Part shown: positions 1 to 7,070 of the stretch, one piece after another
Layout: each line of letters starts with the position of its first letter
Numbering within the stretch: the stretch's first letter is position 1
Source of the DNA: Methanoculleus sp.
GTDB taxonomy: Archaea > Halobacteriota > Methanomicrobia > Methanomicrobiales > Methanoculleaceae
Direction: 5' to 3'
DNA length: 40,299 bases
NCBI RefSeq assembly: GCF_020696975.1
Contig: NZ_JAJGBK010000028.1
Coordinates: 1-40,299, forward strand
Notes under the pieces: generated by a model
Told to the model about the DNA's origin: nothing
Database searches by the model: none
What the model saw: only the letters and a program-made list of their open reading frames with translations
Made by a program: the position numbers and the translations under genes

Positions 1-738
1 CTTCTCTGTCTCCTCTTTCTTCTCCTGCAGATCGGTCCAGTCGTTCCAGACGTAGAAGGCCATCTCGATCTCGCCCTTCTCGTCGAGGATGGGGATGGCG
101 TTTAAGGTGAGGTACTTCTTCACGCCGTCGGGCCACCGGACCATGACATCGGTTCGTGCCGGCTTCTTCGTCTCGTAACAGGCGTAGAAGTGGTCGCCGT
201 TGATGACCGTGATGTCGTAATCGTAGAGTTTCTTTGCAAGGGTCTCTTCGCGGGTGCCGCGCCACATCCTGGCATACTCGTCATTGATGTCGATCCGGCT
301 CTTGTCCGGGCGAAGCGTCGCGATCGCAAGCGGGTTCTGCTTGATCATCGTGTCGACGCGGTGTTCGACCTTCTCTGTCTCCTCTTTCTTCTCCTGCAGA
401 TCGGTCCAGTCGTTCCAGACGTAGAAGGCCATCTCGATCTCGCCCTTCTCGTCGAGGATGGGGATGGCGTTTAAGGTGAGGTACTTCTTCACGCCGTCGG
501 GCCACCTGACCATGACATCGGTTCGTGCCCGTTTCTTCGTCTCATAGCAGGCGTAGAAGTGCTCGCCATTGATGACTGTGATGTCGTAATCGTAGAGTTT
601 CTTTGCAAGGGTCTCTTCCCGGGTTCCCCGCCACATCCTGGCATACTCGTCGTTGATATCAATCCGGCTCTTATCAGCGCGAAGCGTCGCGATCGCGAGC
701 GGATTCTGCTTGATCATCGTATCGATGCGATACTGCAT
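1..738. repeat. Tandem 369-bp in-frame duplication (PAS unit)
   Basis: Bases 1-369 and 370-738 are the same unit twice, exactly 123 codons each. I count about 27 mismatches (~93% identity). The first ~136 bp are identical, and differences accumulate toward the other end. Both copies lie inside the PAS sensor gene. The left copy may continue into a further copy outside the window. Confidence 0.95.
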
Positions 739-1755
739 CCGCCGGATCTCGTCCTCCTCCTTGCGCTTCTCGGTGACGTCGTTGTAGACGATCAGGATCC
801 CCGTCAACTCATTCTTCTCGTTTGTGAGCGGGATCCCGTGCTGCTCCAGAGTGTAGGTGCCGGTGGGGAACTCAACCGTCACCTCGCAGTCGGCCCGGAC
901 TTTCCTGGTGAGCACCTCTTTGATCCCGTCTCCGTTCTGGGCGAGAACTTTGAAGTCCCGCAGGGTCATCGTGGTAATACGCGACCGGTCGATGCCGGTC
1001 ATCTGGAAGTATGCTTCGTTGGCCGTGAGGATCTTCATTGCGGTATCGACGACCAGGATGGGCATCGGGTTCTTCTGGACGATGGTGTCGGACTGCCGCT
1101 GCAGTTCGGCAATGTTCTCCATCTGAGCCTTGATCTCTTCCTCTCCCTCACGTTGCTGGGTGACGTCGTTGTAGACAATGAGGATGCTCTCGACTGCGTT
1201 CTCCTCACCGATGAGTGGTATACCATATTGCTCAAGCGTATGGGTTCCCGAGGGGAGTTCAACGACGATTTCTGCAAACACCCGTTTCTTCTCCCGGACC
1301 GCCTGCCGGAGGCCTGACCCCTTCTGCGAAATGAGCTTGAAGTCCGAGAGTCTCCGGCTGGACACCTGGCTCTGCGGAATCCCGCTCATCTTTGTATACG
1401 CTGTGTTTGCAGTCGTAATCCTGAATTCTGGGTCGACGACCAGAATGGGCATCGGGTTTTCCTGTATAATCGTCTCGAACCGCTGCTGGAGGGCTCCCGC
1501 TGTTTCCAGCTGGCTCTGGAGATCCCGCTTTTCCTCTTGCTTTTTGTCGAGCAGCGCGTTGATCGAGACTGCCAGGGGCCTGAATTCCTCCGGAACCCCG
1601 GCAAGGTTGATCCGTGCAGAATCGTCGCCGTTGAGACCTGCATGGAGTGCAGCCTCGATCGTTTCGGGCAGTACCACCGGCCCCTGCTCCTGTCCTGTCG
1701 TACCCGGCACAATCGGCCCGGTAAATAGTGCTTTTCTTCCAGGTCTATCGGTCAT
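1..1755 (-). CDS. Multi-PAS cytoplasmic sensor protein (3' end beyond window)
   Basis: Reading leftward from ATG 1755-1753, the frame stays open for 585 codons to the first base of the window, so the C-terminus is missing. The first ~95 residues are a soluble helical segment. Four PAS domains follow at a ~123-125 residue period, near residues 95-205, 220-330, 345-455 and 468-578. The first two carry NPMPILVVD and the last two NPLAIATL. Linkers are charged and coiled-coil-like (KEEDEIRRMQYRID). No membrane segment is seen. PAS domains bind ligands or sense redox. The output domain lies outside the window, and by analogy with other methanogen PAS arrays it is probably a methyl-accepting chemotaxis or kinase module. 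Its ATG overlaps the stop of the ParA-type gene by 4 bp, suggesting coupled translation and perhaps ParA-dependent positioning. The last two PAS units are near-identical duplicates. Confidence 0.85.
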   Translation of the reverse strand, partial: MTDRPGRKALFTGPIVPGTTGQEQGPVVLPETIEAALHAGLNGDDSARINLAGVPEEFRPLAVSINALLDKKQEEKRDLQSQLETAGALQQRFETIIQENPMPILVVDPEFRITTANTAYTKMSGIPQSQVSSRRLSDFKLISQKGSGLRQAVREKKRVFAEIVVELPSGTHTLEQYGIPLIGEENAVESILIVYNDVTQQREGEEEIKAQMENIAELQRQSDTIVQKNPMPILVVDTAMKILTANEAYFQMTGIDRSRITTMTLRDFKVLAQNGDGIKEVLTRKVRADCEVTVEFPTGTYTLEQHGIPLTNEKNELTGILIVYNDVTEKRKEEDEIRRMQYRIDTMIKQNPLAIATLRADKSRIDINDEYARMWRGTREETLAKKLYDYDITVINGEHFYACYETKKRARTDVMVRWPDGVKKYLTLNAIPILDEKGEIEMAFYVWNDWTDLQEKKEETEKVEHRVDTMIKQNPLAIATLRPDKSRIDINDEYARMWRGTREETLAKKLYDYDITVINGDHFYACYETKKPARTDVMVRWPDGVKKYLTLNAIPILDEKGEIEMAFYVWNDWTDLQEKKEETEK

Positions 1756-2639
1756 AATGACACATCCTCATTACGCTTCCCGTCCAGTTCAAGAAGCGCA
1801 GTTGTTATTGTCCGGTACTCCCTGCCGGCGTCGGTCTCGGGCGCGTAGTGGGAGATCGGCAGCCCATGCTGTTGTGTCTCGTAGATGGCAGGCGAGTATG
1901 GGACCATGAATACCTGCTTGAACGCTTTCCTGACCTCGGACTCAAACATCTTCAGCCGTTCCCCCTCCTTCTCATCCTCTGCGGAGGGACCGGGTGAGAA
2001 GATCCTCTTCAGGAAGAGTGCAAGGCCGCCTGCGCCAGCTGCCCGGCCATCCGAACCCTTCCAGCGGGTCAGGATGGCGAAGTCTGCGGTGACGTTCTCC
2101 CCGAGCATCTCCCTGATGTCGCAGAAGACCGTTGACAGGGCTTCCATGCCTTTGAGGGCGAAGGTGCCGGGGTCAAGGGTGACAATGGTGTGGTCTGCGG
2201 CGACCAGACCATTGATGACGAACTGGCCCATGCTTGGGGGCGTATCGATCAGGATGAAATCGTAGGTATCCCTCACCCGGGTGAGTGCCTCCTTGAGCAG
2301 CCCTGCCCTGTCATCGATGCTGTAGAGGTAGGGCTCAACCCCAACGAGATCCAGGGTTGCCGGAGCAAGGTCGATTCCTGATGTCGTGGGGACGATCACA
2401 TCGTTGATCACGATATCGGGAAAGCCTTCAAATGCACTCATGAAGACATCGTACATGCTCACGTTAAGGGTCTCGGGGTTGATCCCGAGCCCCGCGGTGG
2501 CGTTGGCCTGCGGGTCGCAGTCTACTACAAGAACACGTTTTCCATTCTTCTGGAGGTACCCTGCAATGTTGAGGCACGATGTTGTCTTTCCGGTGCCACC
2601 TTTGTGGTGGGCAAACGCTACAGTTGTGATATCCAGCAC
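1752..2639 (-). CDS. ParA/MinD-type P-loop ATPase
   Basis: A 295-aa ParA-family ATPase. The deviant Walker A motif is at residues 12-20 (HKGGTGKTT, with the signature lysine K13 and catalytic K18). A Walker A' segment VVDCDPQANAT follows near residue 38, and Walker B is ILIDTPPS near residue 130. ParA ATPases dimerise on ATP, bind DNA nonspecifically and position plasmids, chromosomes or protein clusters. There is no ParB gene or parS-like array nearby; the coupled partner is a multi-PAS sensor. That arrangement recalls PpfA/ParC-type ATPases that place chemoreceptor clusters, which is an inference. The stop (1754-1752) overlaps the start of the PAS gene. A TATA-like box sits about 40 bp upstream, implying a short leader. 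Confidence 0.88.
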   Translation of the reverse strand: MLDITTVAFAHHKGGTGKTTSCLNIAGYLQKNGKRVLVVDCDPQANATAGLGINPETLNVSMYDVFMSAFEGFPDIVINDVIVPTTSGIDLAPATLDLVGVEPYLYSIDDRAGLLKEALTRVRDTYDFILIDTPPSMGQFVINGLVAADHTIVTLDPGTFALKGMEALSTVFCDIREMLGENVTADFAILTRWKGSDGRAAGAGGLALFLKRIFSPGPSAEDEKEGERLKMFESEVRKAFKQVFMVPYSPAIYETQQHGLPISHYAPETDAGREYRTITTALLELDGKRNEDVSL

Positions 2640-2674
2640 CCCTCAATACTTTCTTGGTAATAGGGGTTATTAAA

Positions 2675-2687
2675 CCTATTTTTATTC
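2675..2687 (-). promoter_or_regulatory. TATA-like box for the ParA-PAS operon
   Basis: Read on the minus strand this is GAATAAAAATAGG, an A/T-rich box in otherwise G+C-rich DNA. Archaeal transcription starts ~25 nt downstream would fall near 2656, leaving a leader of under 20 nt before the ATG at 2639. Confidence 0.5.
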
Positions 2688-2848
2688 TATTGGGCACATG
2701 TGAGCAGTGTTCTGCATTTGGGTGATTCAGGGGACCACAATTAACGATCCGGCCTGGGTGTGGTGCGTAAAACCCCGGCATCCTGAATAGTGAAGAGAGA
2801 GCGCCGACTGTTTATCCCGTGATGGTGAAGGGAACGGAGCGAGAAGAT

Positions 2849-2876
2849 CCCGGCCTTCAGGCCGGGGTGTTCACCT
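2849..2876 (+). mobile_element. Orphan IS200/IS605-like right-end hairpin
   Basis: A 7-bp G+C stem CCCGGCC-TTCA-GGCCGGG is followed by GTGTTCAC and preceded by GGAGCGAGAAGAT. This layout (tract, subterminal hairpin, short tail ending TTCAC) is typical of right ends of archaeal IS200/IS605 and IS1341 elements, where the transcript also forms the 3' end of the TnpB guide RNA. No tnpA or tnpB remains, so this would be a relic or a non-autonomous end. It could also simply be a transcription hairpin. Confidence 0.35.
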
Positions 2877-2904
2877 TCAGTCAGGCTCCCGTGTATGACT
2901 GAAG
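2875..2904. terminator. Perfect 9-bp inverted repeat downstream of M48 gene
   Basis: Arms CTTCAGTCA (2875-2883) and TGACTGAAG (2896-2904) flank a 12-nt loop, about 50 bp beyond the stop of the minus-strand peptidase gene. There is no long T-tract, so terminator function is a guess. It directly abuts the IS605-like hairpin and may belong to that relic instead. Confidence 0.3.
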
Positions 2905-2956
2905 AACAGGGAGGGATTACTGTCCGGCGGTAGAGTATGGGAACCCGGTCCCCGGA

Positions 2957-3613
2957 TCAGGCTTTTGAATCCCTGACTCTTTGTACACGCTCGGAGATGG
3001 ATGGCCGGCAGTCGGGCTCCGGGCGGAGGAGACCGGAGATTACCCGCGAGAGACCTCCACGCCTCCTGCGGCTTGAGGCCAATCTCCCGGCTACCAGGTC
3101 GGAGAGAAGGTTTTGAAGGAGAGTACCGGGGTCCCGGATCCGGTAGCAGCGCCTCATCGCCTCGGTTGCATACCGATCGGCGGTGAACTCCTCGTCGCAC
3201 ATGCGGCGATAGTAGGCCCGGTAACTGAAGAAGACGGTCAGGAGGATGACGGCGATGGAGACGATCTTTGCGGCGGGCAGGAGCCCCGGAAACAGCGCGT
3301 CGATGGAAGGGAGGTGGAGGAGAAGAAGGTACGGGAGGATCGGGAGAGCCAGGAGAAAAGAGAGGAGGGTGGAGCCCTTCCTGATATGCCCCTCTTCGTG
3401 GAGCAGCACGAACCGGAGCATATCGTCGCTTGCCCGGGAGAGGTGCCTGTCATAGAATCCACGCCGGTAGCGGATGCAGTTGAGTGCCGGATACGCTCGC
3501 ATGGAGAGCGTGAGGGGGCACGGAACCAGCCTCCTCTCACGGCCGATCAGCCCTTTCTCCTGGAGTTCCCGGAATATCCGATGCAGGCGGGAGTTCCCGT
3601 TGGTCCTGTTCAT
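2957..3613 (-). CDS. M48-family membrane zinc metallopeptidase
   Basis: A 218-aa protein with the zinc-peptidase motif HEEGH at residues 72-76. Two hydrophobic segments follow (about 83-104 and 111-133), then EFTADRYA, where E142 fits the third zinc ligand of the M48 (HtpX/Ste24) family. RPSISERVQRV near the C-terminus matches the usual HPS..ER.. region of that family, with Arg replacing His. M48 enzymes cleave membrane or misfolded proteins with the active site at the cytoplasmic face. The N-terminal ~60 residues are soluble and include a FYDRHLS substrate-strand-like segment. The gene stands alone. Its TATA-like sequence lies ~27 bp before the ATG, implying a nearly leaderless mRNA. Confidence 0.8.
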   Translation of the reverse strand: MNRTNGNSRLHRIFRELQEKGLIGRERRLVPCPLTLSMRAYPALNCIRYRRGFYDRHLSRASDDMLRFVLLHEEGHIRKGSTLLSFLLALPILPYLLLLHLPSIDALFPGLLPAAKIVSIAVILLTVFFSYRAYYRRMCDEEFTADRYATEAMRRCYRIRDPGTLLQNLLSDLVAGRLASSRRRRGGLSRVISGLLRPEPDCRPSISERVQRVRDSKA

Positions 3614-3622
3614 TCGAGCACA

Positions 3623-3649
3623 TATATTTTCAAGAATATATATTAAAGG
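3623..3649 (-). promoter_or_regulatory. TATA region with inverted repeat before M48 gene
   Basis: On the minus strand 3649-3632 reads CCTTTAATATATATTCTT, a good archaeal TATA box centred ~27 nt before the start codon. It overlaps an inverted repeat, TATATT (3623-3628) and AATATA (3635-3640) with a 6-nt spacer, which could be an operator. Confidence 0.5.
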
Positions 3650-3876
3650 TTTTCATAAATTCTGTAACTCGACTTTTCGTATTTTACTGCTTTTTCACAG
3701 GATGATGCGGATTCAAGGGTCCCCAGAGCCCGTGACTGCAGGATGCTTCTCCCGCACCGTCCCGGGCGGGAGTGAAGGAATCTGGTTCCCAACGGTTGCC
3801 CGCCCTCTGCCCCGGGGTGGTGCCCCTGGCAACGAAAGGGAACAAGAAATCCATGTTGCCCGTTTTTTTCACAATG

Positions 3877-3886
3877 TTTTAATATT
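3877..3886 (+). promoter_or_regulatory. TATA-like box for lipoprotein gene
   Basis: TTTTAATATT stands in an A/T-rich stretch. Initiation ~25 nt downstream would give a leader of about 85-90 nt before ATG 3996. Confidence 0.45.
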
Positions 3887-3995
3887 AGCAACCAAAATTG
3901 TGAATGAACAGTGGAGGTGAATCTGTGGTACCGAGGGGTTTGCCTGGCCCCCGCTTGCGTCGACGTGGCATACAGGCCTCCGGTCCTCTGAACCA

Positions 3996-4355
3996 ATGTC
4001 CAGCAGATATGTGGTTTTTCTAATACTGACTTTAGTCGTCCTCATCGGGGCTTCGGGTTGCCTCTCTACAGCATTCGGGGAGATTGCCTATGACGGCGAC
4101 GCCCTGCAACTCCATGTGGAGAACTCCGCCGGAGCCGTTAAGGATGCTGTGCTCCAGGTAACGATCATGGAGGTGGGTGCGCTTGAACAGCACGAGGTCT
4201 TTTCTGAAGCACGGTATATCAACCTTGATGTGGGAAACAACGCATACACAGTCCCGGTTGACCTGGAGTCCGGTTCGTACAAACTCTTCCTGACCATATT
4301 CGTCGGCAACGAGCGGCGAACATCCATTATCCGCGACCTCGAGGTGGCAGCCTGA
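3996..4355 (+). CDS. Small predicted lipoprotein
   Basis: A 119-aa protein. Residues 3-21 form a signal peptide with a basic start (SSRY), a hydrophobic core and a lipobox-like ASGC, so C22 is the probable lipidated cysteine. The mature part is about 97 residues and appears all-beta. It reads like the Ig-like beta-sandwich domains of archaeal surface lipoproteins. I do not recognise a named family. The frame is open upstream only to 3921 with no ATG, GTG or TTG, so ATG 3996 is the start. A strong Shine-Dalgarno at 3913-3920 is too far away to serve it. The stop overlaps the probable CTG start of adenine deaminase, so the two are likely on one transcript. Confidence 0.7.
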   Translation: MSSRYVVFLILTLVVLIGASGCLSTAFGEIAYDGDALQLHVENSAGAVKDAVLQVTIMEVGALEQHEVFSEARYINLDVGNNAYTVPVDLESGSYKLFLTIFVGNERRTSIIRDLEVAA

Positions 4356-6010
4356 TCCCGGCTGGACTCGCCGCGGCCCGGGGGCTTGAACCGGCGGACG
4401 CTGTCTTCTCCGGGGCCGCGGTCTTCAACCCGTTCGCGTGTACCTGGGAGCGCGTTGACTTCGCGGTGAAGAACGGGTACGTCGTCGGCTTCGGCGGCTA
4501 CCAGGGGAAGCGGGAGTACGACCTTGCGGGGACCTATGTGGTGCCCGGTCTGATCGATGCCCACGTCCATATCGAGAGTTCGCTCCTCGCGCCGGCGGAG
4601 TACGCCCGGCTCGTCCTTGCCCGCGGCACAACGACGGTGATCGCCGACCCCCACGAGATCGCGAACGTCTGCGGGGCGCCGGGGATCGAGTATATGCTTG
4701 CCGAGGGAGCCGGGACGCCGCTTGATATCCTGGTCATGCTCCCCTCCTGTGTCCCGGCAACGCCCCTCGATATGGGCGGCGCCCGGCTCACCGCCGGCGA
4801 CCTCGCCCGATTCCGGGGCCGGAAAGGGGTCATCGGGCTTGCCGAGGTAATGAATGTCCCCGGCGTCCTTGCCGGCGACGAAGATCTCCGGGCGAAGATG
4901 GACCTCTTCTCCGTGATCGACGGTCACGCGCCGTTCCTCAACGGCAAGGACCTGAACGCCTACATCTATGCGGGGGTCCAGAGTGACCACGAATGCACGA
5001 CACTTTCCGAGGCAAGGGAGAAACTCCTCCGGGGAATGTACATCCTGATCCGTGAAGGCTCGACGGAGAGAAACCTCCGGGACCTCCTGCCGCTCGTGAA
5101 TGCCTGCACGGCGTCACGGTGCTGCTTTGCGACCGACGACCGGCATGCCGATATGCTTGCCGGGGAGGGGCATATCGACGACTGTGTCCGCAAAGCAGTC
5201 GCGTCCGGCCTTGAGATCGAACTGGCGCTCCGGATGGCCACGCTCTCGGCTGCCGGGCGGTTCGGGCTCCACGACCGGGGCGCCCTCGCCCCCGGGAGGC
5301 TCGCCGACTTCTGTGTCATCGACGATCCCGATCGGTTCGAGGTCAGGCGGACGTTCAAGCGCGGCATCGAGGTGGTCGACGCCGGCTACCGCCAACCTGC
5401 CTGCCCTGCGGCCCCCCTGCACGTCCGCGTCCCGGAACCCCGCGATATCCGCCTCACCGGCCGGGGAGATGCGCGGGTGATCGGGATCGTGCCCGGCCAG
5501 ATCACGACCCGGGACCTGCGCTGCCCGGTGGACGCCGCCGATATCCCGGATACCGGCCGCGACATCCTCAAAGCTGTCGTCACCGACCGCTACCGGGCAG
5601 GGGGTTCCGGTGTCGGGCTCGTCCACGGCTTCGGCCTGCAGGAGGGAGCGATTGCCGGGTCGGTCTCCCATGACTCCCATAACATCGTGGCCACCGGGGT
5701 CGGTGACGCCGATATCATCCGGGCCATCGGCGAGGTGGCCCGGCTCGGCGGGGGGCTCGCCGTCGTCTCCGGTGATGACGTGACCGTGCTCCCTCTCGAG
5801 TGCGGCGGGCTGATGTCGGCTCTCCCCCACGACGAGGTCGTGCGGCGGCTCGCAGCCCTTGAAGAGCACGCCCGGCGACTCGGGGCGGTCGAGAACCCCT
5901 TCATGTATCTCTCGTTCCTCGCCCTGACCGTCATCCCCGATCTGCGGGTCACGGAACGGGGGGTCTTTGACGTCGGGATATTCTCGGACGTCCTGCTCTT
6001 CTGCGAGTGA
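4352..6010 (+). CDS. ade: Adenine deaminase
   Basis: Converts adenine to hypoxanthine and ammonia in purine salvage, using a binuclear metal centre. Motifs: the amidohydrolase metal site GLIDAHVHIESS, the family signature DPHEIANVCG, TDDRHADML, and the C-terminal SHDSHNIVATG. The first in-frame ATG/GTG/TTG is GTG 4466. Starting there would delete the conserved N-terminal strand (ADAVFSGAAVFNPF), which is clearly encoded from about 4400. From CTG 4352 the protein is 552 aa, the normal family length. That CTG overlaps the upstream stop as CTGA. I therefore place the start there, with moderate certainty. Convergent with the DMT transporter, with a 3-bp gap. Confidence 0.9.
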   Translation: MIPAGLAAARGLEPADAVFSGAAVFNPFACTWERVDFAVKNGYVVGFGGYQGKREYDLAGTYVVPGLIDAHVHIESSLLAPAEYARLVLARGTTTVIADPHEIANVCGAPGIEYMLAEGAGTPLDILVMLPSCVPATPLDMGGARLTAGDLARFRGRKGVIGLAEVMNVPGVLAGDEDLRAKMDLFSVIDGHAPFLNGKDLNAYIYAGVQSDHECTTLSEAREKLLRGMYILIREGSTERNLRDLLPLVNACTASRCCFATDDRHADMLAGEGHIDDCVRKAVASGLEIELALRMATLSAAGRFGLHDRGALAPGRLADFCVIDDPDRFEVRRTFKRGIEVVDAGYRQPACPAAPLHVRVPEPRDIRLTGRGDARVIGIVPGQITTRDLRCPVDAADIPDTGRDILKAVVTDRYRAGGSGVGLVHGFGLQEGAIAGSVSHDSHNIVATGVGDADIIRAIGEVARLGGGLAVVSGDDVTVLPLECGGLMSALPHDEVVRRLAALEEHARRLGAVENPFMYLSFLALTVIPDLRVTERGVFDVGIFSDVLLFCE

Positions 6011-6013
6011 GGG

Positions 6014-6880
6014 TCACCAGAGGGCGGCGGAGGCCGCCCCGGCGACCATCACGATCGACCCGAGGGTTCTGGCCCACGAATGTCCTTCACCAAGGATGAC
6101 GACCCCGTACATGGCGGTGAAGAGGACGCTCAACCGTTTCACGGCGATGACGTAACTGGCAATCTGCAGGGAGAACGCCAGGTTCGTGCTGATGGCGCTG
6201 AGCGCAAGGGCTGCACCGAGGAGGAGAAACAGCCGGGAGTGCCGCCTGACGGTTCTCACGGGGCCGCCTCCCCGGGCCAGGGAGGCCGCAAGGAGAGCGC
6301 TCCCCGTCATCAGGAAGATGATCCCCACGCCGAAGTACGGGTCGGAGTTGAGCAGGACCACCTTCTCATAACTCAGGCTGATGCTGAAGAGAAACGCCAC
6401 GATGAGCATGGAGCGGATACCGTTGGTATGCGCTATCCTCCGGATCGGGTCGAGCGGCTCTTCGATGCTCTTTGACGTGGCATTCAGGACGTACGACCCG
6501 GCTACGGTGCAGAGGATGCCGGCGACGCCGATGGTCGATGGGGTTTCGCCGAGGATGACATAGGATGTGACGATGAGAAAGGCCGGAGTGAACGAGATCA
6601 TGGGGATCGTGAGCGAGAGGTCCGTCCGCCTCAATACCCTGAAGTACAGGGCTGCAGCCAGTATGTTGATTGTCGCGGCGATCAACGCAGCTGGGAGGAA
6701 ACCGGATCCCAGATCCGGGAACTCCCGGACTGCTGAAGCCGGGAGGAGCATGGCTGCTGCAATCAGGAATGTCCCTGAAGCAAGGATGTACGGATCAACG
6801 CCGTCACCCTGCTGCTTGAGAAGGGTATAGTAGGCTGCCTCGAAGATCGCGCCCGCTACGGCGAATACGATCCAGAGCAT
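6014..6880 (-). CDS. EamA/DMT-superfamily transporter
   Basis: A 288-aa, very hydrophobic protein with about ten membrane segments in two homologous halves, the EamA layout. The first half includes the typical LGE near residue 110 (VILGETPSTIGVAG), and the second half has the matching VVILGEGHSWARTLGS near residue 265. Family members export amino acids, nucleosides or other metabolites; the substrate cannot be read from sequence. It stands alone on the minus strand, tail to tail with adenine deaminase. A purine-related role is possible from position but unsupported. A TATA-like box lies ~30 bp upstream of the start. Confidence 0.85.
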   Translation of the reverse strand: MLWIVFAVAGAIFEAAYYTLLKQQGDGVDPYILASGTFLIAAAMLLPASAVREFPDLGSGFLPAALIAATINILAAALYFRVLRRTDLSLTIPMISFTPAFLIVTSYVILGETPSTIGVAGILCTVAGSYVLNATSKSIEEPLDPIRRIAHTNGIRSMLIVAFLFSISLSYEKVVLLNSDPYFGVGIIFLMTGSALLAASLARGGGPVRTVRRHSRLFLLLGAALALSAISTNLAFSLQIASYVIAVKRLSVLFTAMYGVVILGEGHSWARTLGSIVMVAGAASAALW

Positions 6881-6905
6881 GCGGGGGGCTGCTACCCCGC
6901 GGCTT

Positions 6906-6919
6906 CTATTTAGTATTTG
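6906..6919 (-). promoter_or_regulatory. TATA-like box for DMT transporter
   Basis: The minus strand reads CAAATACTAAATAG, centred ~32 nt before the ATG at 6880, consistent with a very short leader. Confidence 0.5.
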
Positions 6920-6953
6920 CGCTAATTTCCTGGAGGGAGAATTTCTGCCTCCC

Positions 6954-6973
6954 GCAAGGGGGATGCCCCCTGC
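6954..6973 (-). terminator. G+C hairpin downstream of DUF1624 gene
   Basis: The stem AGGGGG/CCCCCT with loop ATG extends past a one-base bulge by two more pairs. It lies ~100 bp beyond the stop of the minus-strand membrane-protein gene and just before the DMT promoter. No T-tract follows, so it is a weak terminator candidate. Confidence 0.3.
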
Positions 6974-7070
6974 TGCGGAGACCCGGGAGTTGCAGGTCTT
7001 GTTTTGTGTTACAGCATGTTCTGTCTAACGGCTTTCCATCGCGTATCGCCACGCACCTGACTCCTTTCCC

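Larger units (their letters stand above)
2640..2956. other. Intergenic region between ParA and M48 genes
   Basis: This 317-bp stretch holds the ParA promoter at its left and, at its right, two adjacent hairpins: an IS605-like end (2849-2876) and a 9-bp perfect inverted repeat (2875-2904). I found no convincing coding sequence. Confidence 0.7.
3614..3995. other. Divergent intergenic region, M48 / lipoprotein
   Basis: 382 bp. The left end holds the M48 promoter. On the plus strand a TATA-like TTTTAATATT lies at 3877-3886, followed by a strong Shine-Dalgarno GGAGGTGA at 3913-3920. The latter precedes a 32-codon GTG-initiated frame (3925-4023) that ends inside the lipoprotein gene, so it could be a leader peptide. 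I see nothing definite in 3650-3870. Confidence 0.5.

Noticed and set aside
559-1317. 252-codon plus-strand frame
   Set aside because: Antisense shadow of the PAS sensor; the minus frame has clear PAS motifs and the plus frame has none.
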